In this document: piece by piece, positions 26,885 through 36,600 of the stretch
How the letters are laid out: each line of letters starts with the position of its first letter
Numbering within the stretch: position 1 is the first letter of the stretch
Source of the DNA: JALYOC01 sp036675345
Lineage (GTDB): Bacteria; Myxococcota; Myxococcia; Myxococcales; Myxococcaceae
Reading direction: 5' to 3'
NCBI GenBank assembly: GCA_036675345.1
Contig: JAKFFE010000013.1
Coordinates: forward strand, 1-64,000
Length of the DNA: 64,000 nt
The notes under the pieces: generated by a model
Seen by the model: the letters and a program-made list of their open reading frames with translations, nothing else
Databases searched by the model: none
Told to the model about the DNA's origin: nothing
Translations under genes and position numbers: made by a program

Positions 26885-29788
26885 ATGGAGAACTGCCCGT
26901 CAGAGCAAGAGCTGGGTCTGCTTTCGCGCAAGGAGCTGCCGGCGGAAGACTCCACGCGGGTGGAGAAGCACTTGCTGACGTGCGCCACCTGCTACGCGAC
27001 GGTCTTGCGCGGACCCGAGAACGACACCGGACAGCAGCAGACGGGCGCGCTGTCGGCCGCGCCGCTGTGGAAGACGGCGCAGGAGGAGAAGACCCTGCAG
27101 TGGCCGCCCGGCACGGACCTGGGGCGGTACGTCATCCTGGAGGTGCTGGGGAAGGGCGGGATGGGGGTGGTGTTCCGGGCCTACGACAAGGAGCTGGACC
27201 GGGCGGTGGCGCTGAAGGTGTTGCATGACGGAGGGGAGGAGGGGAGTTCGGAAGGAGCCACGAGGCTGGTCCGCGAAGCGCAGGCGATGGCCCGCCTCTC
27301 CCACCCGAACGTGGTGGCGGTGCACGACGTGGTGGTGTTGGAGAAGCGCGTCTGCGTGGTGATGGAGCTGGTGGAGGGCACCACCGCCCGCGAGTGGAGC
27401 AAGGCCGCACCGAAGAAGAGCTGGCGGGAGGTGGTGGCCGTCTACCGCGCGGCGGCGGAGGGGCTGGCGGCGGCGCACGACGCGAAGCTGGTGCACCGGG
27501 ACTTCAAGCCAGACAACGTGCTGGTGGGCCGGGATGGGCGCACCCGGGTGACCGACTTTGGGATCGCGCGGCTGGCGGCGGAGGAGGGCCCGACCCCGTC
27601 GCAGTCAACCACCCTGTCGCAGCTGTCCGAGGTTGCGCTGGGCGGAGGCAATTCGCTGCGGGAGTCGGTCACCCTCCAGGGACGGGTGGTGGGGACCCCG
27701 CGGTACATGGCGCCCGAGCTGCTGGACGGAGTCCCCGCCGGTGAGCGGACGGACCAGTTCAGCTTCGGGGTGGCCCTGTACGAGGCGCTGTACGGACAGC
27801 ACCCGTTCGCCGGGAATGCGCCCAACGAGCGGTTCGCGGCGGCCAAGCGGGGTGAGCTGCGGCCGCCGCCCGCGGGCGCCCATGTTCCACAGTGGGTGCA
27901 CCGGGTGGTGACCCGTGCGCTGGCGTCGGAGGCGGCGCAGCGCTTTGCGTCGATGCGGAGCGTGTCGCAGGCGCTGGGGAAGGACCCTTCGCAGACGCGG
28001 AACCGCGGGCTGGCGATCGCTGGAGTGGCAGCGGCCATCGGGGTGGTGGTGCTGCTGAGCGTGCAATCGGCGCGCGCCCGGGCCCAGCTGTGCACGGGGT
28101 CGGAGGCCAAGCTCGCGGGAGTGTGGGACCCGCAGCTCCGGCAACGGATGGAGGCGGCGTTCCTGGCGACCAGGCTGCCCTTCGCGGAGGACACCTTCCG
28201 TCTGGGCGCCGCAGCGCTGGATCGGTACACCACCAGGTGGGCGCAGACCCACCACGACGCGTGCCTCGCCACCCGGGTGCGAGGGGAGCAGTCGGATCAG
28301 CTGTTGACGTTGCGGATGACCTGTTTGCAGGAGCGCCTCGCCGCGGTGTCCGCCACCACCGAGCTGTTTGCCAACGCCGACGCCCCCCTGGTGGGAAAGG
28401 CGATGCAGACGCTGGACGGACTGCCCTCACTGGCCACCTGCTCCGACGTGGCACGGCTGACAGCGCGTCTGCCGCCGCCCGAGGATCCGGAGGCAGCGGC
28501 AGAGGTAGCGCGCATCCGCTCTGAGCTGGGCCGCGTCCGCATGCTGAACGAGGCTGGCCGTTACCCCGAAGCAGAGAAGGTGGCGCTGGCGGCAGACGAG
28601 GCCGCGGCGGCGACGGGGCACGTCCCGCTGCGCGCTGAAACCCGGCTCTGGTTGGGAACCTCCCTGATGAGACGGTCCAAATACGATGAGGCGGAGAAGC
28701 AGCTGGTGGCCTCCCTGGTGGATGCGCTTGCGGTGGGCCACGAGGAGGTGCTGGCGCGGGTGACTGTGCAGCGCGCACTGGTGTTCACCGGCCTCCGCCG
28801 CTTCGACATCGCCATGGAGTGGACCGACCTGGCCGAAGGGGCGAACGCCCGTGCCCGCGACCCGGACGTCAGCGTGGCGATCCCCCACGTGCGAGGTGGG
28901 ATCGAGATCTGGAGGAACGACTTCCGGAAGGCCTCCAGGTACTTCCACCAATCGAAGGAGATCCTCCGAGAGCAGGCGGGGGACGTGGACGCGCGGACCA
29001 TCGCGCCCAGTTTCAACATCGCCTTGTCCCTGTCGTCCCTGGGGCAATACCGGGAGGCCAAGGTCCGCTTCGAGGAGACCCTGGCGACCGCGCGGCGGAA
29101 GCTGGGAATCAAGCACCCGTTGTCGCTCTACCCGCTCTGGGGCTGCGGGCTGAGCGCCTTCAACCTGGGCGACTACCCGGCTGCGGAGAAGTTCTTCTCC
29201 GAGCTGTTGGAAGTCGACGGTGAGAGCATCAATGCCTGCGCCGCGTGGGTGGGCCTGGGGGAGATTGCCCGGGAACAGCGGCGCTACGATGACGCGCTGG
29301 TGGCCATGGACCGCGCCGAAGCGATCGCGGCCAAGCTCCACAAGGCGGGCGATCCGGTTCTGGTGGAGATCAGCGCGCTGCGCGGTTTCGTCTACCTGGC
29401 GAAGGGAGCGGATCAGCAGGCCGAGGACATTTTCGATCAGGTGCTGGCCACCGCCAAAGACGACGGAAGCAACGTGCGGATCAATACCTTGCGAGGGAAG
29501 GCGACGGTCCTGCTGAGGCGCGGTCAGGCGGCAAAGGCGCTGCTCCTGGCAGAGCAGGCGGTGAAGGGGTACAGCTCCAAGACCAGGACCTATCGGGATC
29601 TGCTCACCGCGCAGCTCGTCGTCGCCCAGGCCCAGCAAGCGTTGGGGCGTCGCGAGGACGCGCGGACCACCGCACAGGCCGTCGTCGACGCCGCCCTGAC
29701 GGAGTTCGATGAGGGCCACATCATCGTGGGAGATGCCCGAAGGCTCCTCTCCGGCCTGGAGCCGATGAATGCCAAGGCTTCGCCCTAG
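26885..29788 (+). CDS. Zinc-finger Ser/Thr protein kinase with TPR domain
   Basis: This is a 967-residue bitopic receptor-type kinase. Residues 1-45 resemble the anti-sigma zinc finger zf-HC2: a Cys near the start and HLLTCATC (H-x3-C-x2-C) at about 34-41. The Hanks-type kinase domain (about 80-345) is complete: glycine loop LGKGGMGVVF (88-97), Lys111, catalytic Asp206 in HRDFKPDN, Asp224 of DFG, and APE at 276-278. The DFG-to-APE segment is about 52 residues, longer than usual, and rich in Ser and Thr, so it is a likely autophosphorylation region. One transmembrane helix lies at about 375-395, followed by some 550 residues with many TPR-like helical pairs. Start chosen at the ATG before the zinc finger; no ribosome site. 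Substrates unknown. Confidence 0.9.
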   Translation: MENCPSEQELGLLSRKELPAEDSTRVEKHLLTCATCYATVLRGPENDTGQQQTGALSAAPLWKTAQEEKTLQWPPGTDLGRYVILEVLGKGGMGVVFRAYDKELDRAVALKVLHDGGEEGSSEGATRLVREAQAMARLSHPNVVAVHDVVVLEKRVCVVMELVEGTTAREWSKAAPKKSWREVVAVYRAAAEGLAAAHDAKLVHRDFKPDNVLVGRDGRTRVTDFGIARLAAEEGPTPSQSTTLSQLSEVALGGGNSLRESVTLQGRVVGTPRYMAPELLDGVPAGERTDQFSFGVALYEALYGQHPFAGNAPNERFAAAKRGELRPPPAGAHVPQWVHRVVTRALASEAAQRFASMRSVSQALGKDPSQTRNRGLAIAGVAAAIGVVVLLSVQSARARAQLCTGSEAKLAGVWDPQLRQRMEAAFLATRLPFAEDTFRLGAAALDRYTTRWAQTHHDACLATRVRGEQSDQLLTLRMTCLQERLAAVSATTELFANADAPLVGKAMQTLDGLPSLATCSDVARLTARLPPPEDPEAAAEVARIRSELGRVRMLNEAGRYPEAEKVALAADEAAAATGHVPLRAETRLWLGTSLMRRSKYDEAEKQLVASLVDALAVGHEEVLARVTVQRALVFTGLRRFDIAMEWTDLAEGANARARDPDVSVAIPHVRGGIEIWRNDFRKASRYFHQSKEILREQAGDVDARTIAPSFNIALSLSSLGQYREAKVRFEETLATARRKLGIKHPLSLYPLWGCGLSAFNLGDYPAAEKFFSELLEVDGESINACAAWVGLGEIAREQRRYDDALVAMDRAEAIAAKLHKAGDPVLVEISALRGFVYLAKGADQQAEDIFDQVLATAKDDGSNVRINTLRGKATVLLRRGQAAKALLLAEQAVKGYSSKTRTYRDLLTAQLVVAQAQQALGRREDARTTAQAVVDAALTEFDEGHIIVGDARRLLSGLEPMNAKASP

Positions 29789-29850
29789 GTTGCCCCTTCC
29801 CTGAACCCTGGCGCCTGCCCGCTCGCTTTCCCTGCGTGCGCACAGCCCGA

Positions 29851-29880
29851 TTGCGCCCGCCCCGCCCCGTTCTCTACCCT
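29851..29880 (+). promoter_or_regulatory. Possible leaderless promoter of the ion channel
   Basis: TTGCGC (29851-29856), an 18-base spacer and TACCCT (29875-29880) end 6 nt before the GTG at 29887. The match to sigma-70 consensus is moderate, 3 of 6 at each hexamer. Confidence 0.3.
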
Positions 29881-29886
29881 GCGCCG

Positions 29887-30783
29887 GTGCTTCGTTCCCT
29901 CGCCGACTCCCCCCGCTTCCACCATCTGGTCACCGCCGCGATCGTCTTCGCGGGGGTGCTGGTGGGCATCGAGACCTACCCGCATCTGGTGGCCCGCCAT
30001 CACGGGACGCTGGAGATCCTGGACCGGGTGATCCTGGCGGTGTTCGTGCTGGAGATCGCCGTCAAGCTGGGCGCGGAAGGCAGAAAGCCGTGGAACTACT
30101 TCCGCGACGCCTGGAACGTGTTCGACTTCCTGATCGTGGCCGCCTCGCTGCTGCCGTTTGGCGGCCAGCACCTGGTGGTGTTGCGGCTGGTGCGGCTGTT
30201 CCGGGTCTTGCGGCTGGTGCGCGCCTTGCCCCGGCTGCAGCTGCTGGTCTCGGCGCTGATCAAGAGCATCCCCAGCATGGGCTACGTCTCCCTGCTGCTG
30301 GCCCTGGTCTTCTACATGTACGCGGTGGCCGGGACCTTCCTCTTCGGCGGAAACGACCCGGTGTACTTCGGCACCCTGCAGACCAGCACCCTCTCCTTGT
30401 TCCGGGTGGTGACCCTGGAGGGCTGGACCGAATTGCTCTACACCGCGATGCGCGGCTGCGACGTCTACGGGTACAGCGAGATGCAGGCGCTGTGCACCCA
30501 GCCGTTGGCGCAGCCGGCGACGGCGGTCGTCTACTACGTCACCTTCATCCTGCTCGCGACGATGATCGTCCTGAACCTCTTCATCGGGGTGATCATGAAC
30601 GGGATGACCGAGGCCCATCAGGAGGCGGAGAAGCTCACCGCCGGAGAGACCCACTCCGCCAACGCGGAACTCCACGCGATCGAAGAGTCGCTGCAGGAAC
30701 TGCAGAAGCGCCTGGCCCGGCTGCGCAAGGATCCCTCCCTGGGAAGCTCGGCCGGGGAGGCGCCGGCGCGGATCGCCAGCTGA
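29887..30783 (+). CDS. Voltage-gated cation channel, BacNav/BacCav type
   Basis: This is a 298-residue six-helix channel subunit that should assemble as a tetramer. S4 (about 99-118) carries arginines at every third position (LRLVRLFRVLRLVRALPR), so voltage sensing is expected. The pore loop between S5 and S6 has TLEGW (176-180) with the ring-forming Glu178. Sodium channels such as NaChBac have TLESW here. The Gly in place of Ser matches, from memory, the filter feature described for the calcium-selective prokaryotic channel CavMr. S6 ends in FIGVIMNGM and leads to a C-terminal coiled coil (about 235-290) typical of this family. The GTG at 29887 was preferred over the GTG at 29836 because of the TACCCT hexamer and the alignment of S1. 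Confidence 0.88.
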   Translation: MLRSLADSPRFHHLVTAAIVFAGVLVGIETYPHLVARHHGTLEILDRVILAVFVLEIAVKLGAEGRKPWNYFRDAWNVFDFLIVAASLLPFGGQHLVVLRLVRLFRVLRLVRALPRLQLLVSALIKSIPSMGYVSLLLALVFYMYAVAGTFLFGGNDPVYFGTLQTSTLSLFRVVTLEGWTELLYTAMRGCDVYGYSEMQALCTQPLAQPATAVVYYVTFILLATMIVLNLFIGVIMNGMTEAHQEAEKLTAGETHSANAELHAIEESLQELQKRLARLRKDPSLGSSAGEAPARIAS

Positions 30784-30881
30784 CCTCTCGCCCAGCGAAT
30801 CAACCCCCTCCCGGTTAACCTCGATCCTGTGCCACGTGCCGCCTACACTCCGCGGCCTCTCATCCACTTTGGAGCCGTCTC

Positions 30882-32702
30882 TTGAGCCGCGAGAACCACT
30901 ACCGCAGCAACCTGCGTGACATCCGCTTCAACCTCTTCGAGTTCCTGGACGTGGGGAACACCACCCTGGGGAAGGGTCCCTTCCAGTCGATGACCCAGGA
31001 GACCGCCCAGGCGGCGCTGGAGCAGTTCGAGAAGGTGGCGATGAACGAGCTGGCCCCCAGCTTCGCCGTCACCGACAAGGCCCCGCCGGTGCGTCAGGCC
31101 GACGGCCAGGTGACCGTCCCCGAGCCGCTGAAGAAGGCGCTGCGGGCGTACTTCGACGGGGAGTGGCACAAGTTCGACCTGCCCGAGCACCTGGGCGGGT
31201 TCGGCGCGCCGCCCTCGGTGGCCTGGTGTCTGTTCGAGATGCTGGCCGGGGCGCACGGCTCGCTGGCCTTCTACCCCTTCGGGACCATCCTCTCGAAGGT
31301 GATCGACAAGGTGGCCTCCCCCTCGCAGAAGGCGCGCTTCGTCCCCCGCATCACCGACCGCCAGTGGGGCGGGGCGATGGTGCTGACCGAGGCCGACGCC
31401 GGCAGCGACGTGGGCGCCGGGCGCACCAAGGCCAAGCAGCTGGAGGGCGACGTCTGGGAGATCTCCGGGGTGAAGCGGTTCATCACCAACGGTGACTTCG
31501 ACGCGGTGGAGAACATCGTCCACCTGGTGCTGGCCCGCCCCGAGGGCGCCGGCCCGGGCACCAAGGGCCTGTCGATGTTCATCGTCCCCAAGATCTGGGT
31601 CAACGAGGACGGCTCTTTGGGCGGCCCCAACGGGGTGTACTGCAGCAACCTCGAGAAGAAGATGGGCCTCAAGGGGTCCGCCACCTGCGAGATGACCTAC
31701 GGCGACGTCGGCCAGTGCCGCGGCTTCTTGGTCGGCGACAAGCACGACGGCATCCGCCAGATGTTCCAGGTGATCGAACAGGCCCGCATGGCGGTGGGCG
31801 TGAAGTCGATGTCCACCCTCAGCACCGCCTACCTCAACTCGCTGGACTACGCGAAGGAGCGGGTCCAGGGCGGGGACATGTCCCGGATGATGGAGAAGGA
31901 CTCTCCCCGGGTCCGGATCATCGCCCACCCCGACGTGCGGCAGATGCTGATGGCCCAGAAGGCGCACGCCGAGGGGCTGCGCGCGCTTGCCCTGTTCACC
32001 GCCTGGATCCAGGACCAGGTGGACATCGAGGGCGGCCACGGCGCCGGCAGCGCCAAGTCGTTGGACAAGCTCAACGACCTGCTCTTGCCGCTGGTGAAGG
32101 GCTACGCCTCGGAGAAGGTGGCGGACCTGCTCCGGGTCTCGCTGCAGGTCTTCGGCGGCTCCGGCTTCCTCCAGGACTACCCGATCGAGCAGTACATGCG
32201 GGACCAGAAGATCGACTCCCTCTACGAGGGCACCACCCACATCCAGGCGCAGGATCTCCTGTTCCGGAAGATCGCCCGCGACGGCGGTGAGACCCTGCAG
32301 GGCCTGCTGGGCCGGATCCGCAAGACGGTGGAGGAGCAGGAGGGCGGAGTGGCCCTGGCCGAGGAGCGCCGGATCCTGCAGACCGGGATGTCCGAGCTGG
32401 AAGGCGCGCTCAACGCCCTGATGGAGAAGATGGGCGAGTCCGTCTACCACGTGGGTCTGCAGGGCAACCGGCTGCTGTTCGCGGTGGCCGAGGTGGTGAT
32501 CGGCTGGCTGCTGATCCGCCACGCCGCGGTGGCGGTGGGCAAGCTGGGCACCAGCACCGGCGAGGAGAAGGCCTTCTACGAGGGCAAGATCGCGTCGGCC
32601 CGCTGGTTCGCCCGCAACGTCCTCACCCAGATCGTCCGGGTGCGCGAGCAGGTCCAGCAGAGCGAACTGTCCTTGATGGAGCTGTCCGAAGAGGCCTTCT
32701 AG
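30882..32702 (+). CDS. Acyl-CoA dehydrogenase, long form with C-terminal domain
   Basis: This flavoenzyme introduces the alpha-beta double bond in acyl-CoA. At 606 residues it is about 220 longer than the classical 380-residue enzymes and belongs to the FadE5/FadE-like group with an acetyl-CoA-dehydrogenase-type C-terminal extension. The FAD-binding signature MVLTEADAGSDVGAG is near 165-180. VSLQVFGGSGFLQDYPIEQYMRD, split here by its landmarks, precedes catalytic Glu449 in LYEGTTH. The start is a TTG at 30882 with GGAG at 7 nt. A thiolase lies about 10 kb downstream, but the two are not in one operon. Chain-length preference cannot be read from sequence. Confidence 0.9.
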   Translation: MSRENHYRSNLRDIRFNLFEFLDVGNTTLGKGPFQSMTQETAQAALEQFEKVAMNELAPSFAVTDKAPPVRQADGQVTVPEPLKKALRAYFDGEWHKFDLPEHLGGFGAPPSVAWCLFEMLAGAHGSLAFYPFGTILSKVIDKVASPSQKARFVPRITDRQWGGAMVLTEADAGSDVGAGRTKAKQLEGDVWEISGVKRFITNGDFDAVENIVHLVLARPEGAGPGTKGLSMFIVPKIWVNEDGSLGGPNGVYCSNLEKKMGLKGSATCEMTYGDVGQCRGFLVGDKHDGIRQMFQVIEQARMAVGVKSMSTLSTAYLNSLDYAKERVQGGDMSRMMEKDSPRVRIIAHPDVRQMLMAQKAHAEGLRALALFTAWIQDQVDIEGGHGAGSAKSLDKLNDLLLPLVKGYASEKVADLLRVSLQVFGGSGFLQDYPIEQYMRDQKIDSLYEGTTHIQAQDLLFRKIARDGGETLQGLLGRIRKTVEEQEGGVALAEERRILQTGMSELEGALNALMEKMGESVYHVGLQGNRLLFAVAEVVIGWLLIRHAAVAVGKLGTSTGEEKAFYEGKIASARWFARNVLTQIVRVREQVQQSELSLMELSEEAF

Positions 32703-32716
32703 CCTTCGCAGGGAAC

Positions 32717-32743
32717 GGCGCGCTCCGGAGGTCGGAGCGCGCC
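32717..32743. terminator. Perfect 11-bp hairpin between convergent genes
   Basis: GGCGCGCTCCG (32717-32727) and CGGAGCGCGCC (32733-32743) pair exactly around GAGGT. It lies between the stops of the acyl-CoA dehydrogenase and the PAP2 gene and can serve both strands. There is no T-run. Confidence 0.7.
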
Positions 32744-32746
32744 TCC

Positions 32747-33634
32747 TCAGAACGTCCCGGAGATCGAGATCCCGCCCGGGGCCGCCCCGAAGGACACCGC
32801 GCCCGCCGGGGCCTGGTTATCTCGCCCGTGCAGCAGCGGCACCACCACCCCGAAGGCGGCGCCCACCAGCGAACCCACCAGCACGTCGGTCAGGTAGTGC
32901 TTGTCCGCCGCCATCCGGAAGTAGGGGACGGTGGCCGCCAGCGGCACCGCGATTGCCCACAGCAGCCACGCGTGCTTGTAGCCGCGCAGCTGCGCCACTG
33001 TTCCCGCCGCCACCGTCAGCGCGAAGGAGAAGGTGGCGTGCCCCGAATAGAAGGAGAGCACATCGTCCTCGCCTCCGCTGGCCAGCCGCTCCTCCAGGGT
33101 CATCGCGTTGGCGTAGGGCCGCTCCCGTCCCACCAGGAACTTCACCGTCTGGTTCGCCACCTGGGCCAGCGCCGCCGACTCCAGGATCAGCAGATAGTCG
33201 GTCCAGATCCGGCTCCCCGCGCCCGCCGAGCCTGCCGCGTGCCACTGCAGGCCGCCCACCGTCGCCGGCAGCACCAGGTAGATCATCGCGTCGCTGATCC
33301 GGGCCGCGATGCTCTGGTGTTGCGGGGCCCACCGCACCTCCCGGGCGCGGAGGTCAAAGGCGTTCACGGTGCCCACCCCGTCCGGCCCCCGCTCGCAGAA
33401 CAGCCGGCACTCGGTGGGCGCCAGCTGGTGCTTGAACAGGAACTCCGACCCCAGCCAGAGGGCGCCGGCCACTCCGGTCACCACCCCGTCGGCCACCCAA
33501 TTGTGGCGCAGTTCGTAGAACTCGGGGGCGGGCGCCGTCTGGGCCACCACCAGCTGCCGGGCCTGGAACGAGGCCTGGTGGACAGGGGAGGAGGCAAGCG
33601 ACAGCGCGACCGCCAGGGCAAAGGTTCCGATCAT
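32747..33634 (-). CDS. PAP2-superfamily membrane phosphatase
   Basis: This is a 295-residue membrane protein with an N-terminal signal or helix (MIGTFALAVALSLASS) and several transmembrane segments. The three phosphatase motifs are in order: KFLVGRERP (K-x6-RP), YSGHATF (PSGH-like), and RMAADKHYLTDVLVGS (R-x5-H-x3-D). The family removes phosphate from lipid phosphates such as undecaprenyl diphosphate, phosphatidic acid or phosphatidylglycerophosphate, on the periplasmic side. The PSGH serine is kept, though the preceding Pro is replaced by Tyr. It is divergent from addB with only 49 bp between. A TATCGT hexamer lies 9 nt before the ATG, with no ribosome site. Confidence 0.88.
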   Translation of the reverse strand: MIGTFALAVALSLASSPVHQASFQARQLVVAQTAPAPEFYELRHNWVADGVVTGVAGALWLGSEFLFKHQLAPTECRLFCERGPDGVGTVNAFDLRAREVRWAPQHQSIAARISDAMIYLVLPATVGGLQWHAAGSAGAGSRIWTDYLLILESAALAQVANQTVKFLVGRERPYANAMTLEERLASGGEDDVLSFYSGHATFSFALTVAAGTVAQLRGYKHAWLLWAIAVPLAATVPYFRMAADKHYLTDVLVGSLVGAAFGVVVPLLHGRDNQAPAGAVSFGAAPGGISISGTF

Positions 33635-33643
33635 GGGAAACGC

Positions 33644-33675
33644 ACGATAGCGCGTGTCGGACCCCCGCCTAGACT
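33644..33675. promoter_or_regulatory. Back-to-back -10 elements of pap2 and addB
   Basis: The minus-strand TATCGT (plus 33644-33649) ends 9 nt before the PAP2 ATG. The plus-strand TAGACT (33670-33675) ends 8 nt before the addB ATG. Neither gene has a ribosome site, which fits two leaderless transcripts from a 49-bp divergent gap. Confidence 0.4.
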
Positions 33676-33679
33676 AGGC
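33667..33679. promoter_or_regulatory. 13-bp palindrome over the addB -10 region
   Basis: GCCTAG-A-CTAGGC is a perfect dyad covering the proposed addB -10 hexamer, 4 bp before the ATG. It could be an operator, but no regulator is known to me for this sequence. Confidence 0.3.
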
Positions 33680-33683
33680 AGTC

Positions 33684-36600
33684 ATGGGGACCGGGAGAGG
33701 GCTACAGGTATTGCCGGACAGTGACCGGATGGAGGAGGCGCTGGTGCGCGCCGCCGCCGAAGGGTCTGGCTTCGTGGACGCCTCCGGGTACCTGACCTTC
33801 ACCCAGCTGATCGAGAAGCTGGGGCTGGGTGGCTTCGGCCCTCGCCGCCCCTGCCCGCCGCTCACCTCCCGGGTGGTGCTGTGGTCGTGTGCCCAGGAGC
33901 TGGGGCCCGGCCCCTTTGGTCACTTCGTGGGCGAACCTGCCTTTGCCCGCGAGGCCCTGGACGTGATCTCCGAGCTCAAGGGCAACGGGATCACCCCCGC
34001 CGCCTTCGCCGATGCGGTGGAGCAGCTGCCCGCCCCGCGGCTCTCCCGCTCGCAGTACCTGGCCCGCCTCTATGCTGCCTACGAGCAGCGGCTGGCCACC
34101 GCCCAGCTGGCGGACCGGGAGGATCTGCTCCGGACCGCGGTGGCCACCCTGGAGGGCGGCGCGCTCCCTTCGGTGCTGCGGGGGGTGACCCGGATCGAGC
34201 TGCGGGACCTCCACGATCTCTCCCCGGCCCGGGTCTCGCTGCTGCTGGCGCTGGCCCACCGCTGTGATCGGGAGGGGATCCGCTTTGTGCTGGAGCTGCC
34301 CGGCGCCGGCGCCACCGACGTGGACATGGCGGTGGACCCGATCCTGGGCGCCTTCGAGAAGGCGGCGCAGGAGTGTCGCCACGTGGAGGCCCACAAGACC
34401 GACTGGGTGGGGGAGGGGCGTCCCCTGGCTTTGGCGGGGCAGTACCTGTTCTCCTCGCGGCGGCCGCCGGAGAACGGCGCCGTCGGGCGCACCGCGGTGG
34501 AGGTGCTCAGCGTGGCCTCGCCGCGCGCCGAGGCCCGGACCCTGGCCCGGGTGGTGGCCAGCCGGCTGGAGCAGGGCGCCGCGCCGGAAGAAGTCGCGGT
34601 GGCCTTCCGTGAGCTGGGCGAGGAGGCGGAGGCGGTGGCCGAGGAGCTGGCCGGCCTGGGGATCCCGGCCCGGCTGCGTCGCGGCGTCCCCCTGACCGCC
34701 ACCGCCGCCGGGCGCACCGCGCTCTCCTTGCCCCTGCTGGTGGAGGAGGGCTATCCGGCCGCCGACCTGGCCCGGGTGCTGACCAGCCGCTATTCGCCGC
34801 GGGTCAGCGAAGGCTGCCCCGATGGCGCGGGGACCCTGTTGGCGGCGGCCGGCGTCCGCGACAACCGCCTGGGCGCGGAGGAGGCGAAGGGCGCCTACGC
34901 GGTGCGGCTGGAGCGCTTCGCCACCCGGGTCGAGGAGCGGGAACCGAAGAAGGCCGCCGCCGCCCGCGCCCTGGCCCAGTGCTGCGAACGGCTGATCTCC
35001 CTCGGCAGCCGGCTGCCGGAGGAGACCTCGCTCTCCGAGTTCCTGGAGCGCTGGTGGCGGACGGTGGAGCTGCTGGGCCTGGTGGAGGCGGTCCGCGAAC
35101 CGGCCCGTCGGGGAGAGGACGCCACCCGGCTGGAGCGGGCGGCGTTGCAGGCGATGGCGCGGGATCAGGCCGCGCTGGAGTCGCTGCAGGCGCTGGTGGA
35201 GGAGGTCCGGGAGGCCCTGCGCAGCTCGGCGGCGGGCAACCGCAAGCTGAGCCGCCGGACCTTCTTCCGCTGGTTGCATGACGCGGCCGCCGACTTCAAC
35301 CTCTCCGGCGCCGGTCCCCGCACCGGGGCGGTGCGGATCCTGGACGTGCGCGAGCTGCCCGGACGGTCCTTTGCCCACCTCTGCCTGGGGGGGGTGGTGG
35401 ACGGACGGTTCCCCGGACGGGCCACTCCCCACCCGCTGTTCTCGGATGACGATCGCCGGCGGATCAACCTCACCGTGGGCCGGCCGGTGTTCCGGCTCTC
35501 CACCGGCGATCTGGACGGGCGGGCGCCGTGGCGGTTGGCCGAGGATCGACTGCTGTTCTACGTGGCTCTGGCCTGCGCCCGGGAGGGGGCCACCATCACC
35601 TACGCGCGCACCAGCGGCGGGCAGGAGCAGCTGGCCTCCCCGTTCATCGACGAGCTGGTCCGGGTGTGCGGGGTCAAGGTCCAGGCGCAGGCGCCCTTTC
35701 CGATCCCGCCCCTGCACGAGGTCCGCACCGAAGAGGATCTCCGCGCCCGGGTGGCGATCGAGGCCATCGCCCGCGGCGAGCTGCGGATCTCCCAGCCGGA
35801 CCCCGCTGGCTCCTTGCTGGAGCTGACCTTCAAGCCCGAACCCTGGTTCTCCCAGTCGGAGACGGTGGGGCGGATCGAAGGCGAGCGGCTGCTGGCCTTC
35901 GGCGATCACCAGCGGCCGGCCAAGCCGTACACCGGCCAGGTGGGCACCGACGACCTGGCCGAACCGCTGCGGGAGCTGTTCCGCTACGGCCCGGAGAAGC
36001 CGCTGTCCGCCTCCAGCCTCAACCGCTTCGGCAACTGCGCCTTCCAGGGGTTCCTCCACGACGTGCTGAGGCTGGAGGAGCCGGAGACCCCGGGGGAGGA
36101 GATCGACAAGCGGGGGGAGGGGAGCTTCTGGCACAAGGTGCTGGAGGTGCTGATCCCCGCGGTGCGCAAGGCGGGGCTGCTGGGCCGTCCGGTGGAGGAG
36201 ATCCCGGACGCGATGCTGGATCAGGCGCTGGAGGCGGGCACCCTCCACGCCGAGCAGCACAACCACACCGGCCACCCGGCCCTGTGGAAGCTGGGCCGGG
36301 AACGCGCCCGCTTCATGGTGGCCCGGGTGCTGTCCCACGAGCTGCACGGGGTGCCCTTCTCCGGGATGGATCCCGCGGAGACCGAGCTGAGATTTGGCCG
36401 GCCGGAGTCTCCGCCCGCCTGGCGGACGGTGATCCTCCCCGCGGAGGAGGGCGAGCCGCCGATCCACGTGGAGGGGACCATCGACCGGCTGGACCGCGGC
36501 CCGGATGGGAGCGTGGCGGTGGTGGACTACAAGTCCTCGGTCACCCCCAACAAGGTCAAGGAGCGGTTCCTCACCCAGGACTTCCAGCTGCCGCTGTACC

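Noticed and set aside
26867..26885. GTG start six codons before the kinase ATG
   Set aside because: It adds only VVFAST before the zinc finger, and the AGAGGGCAG before it is poorly spaced. It remains possible.
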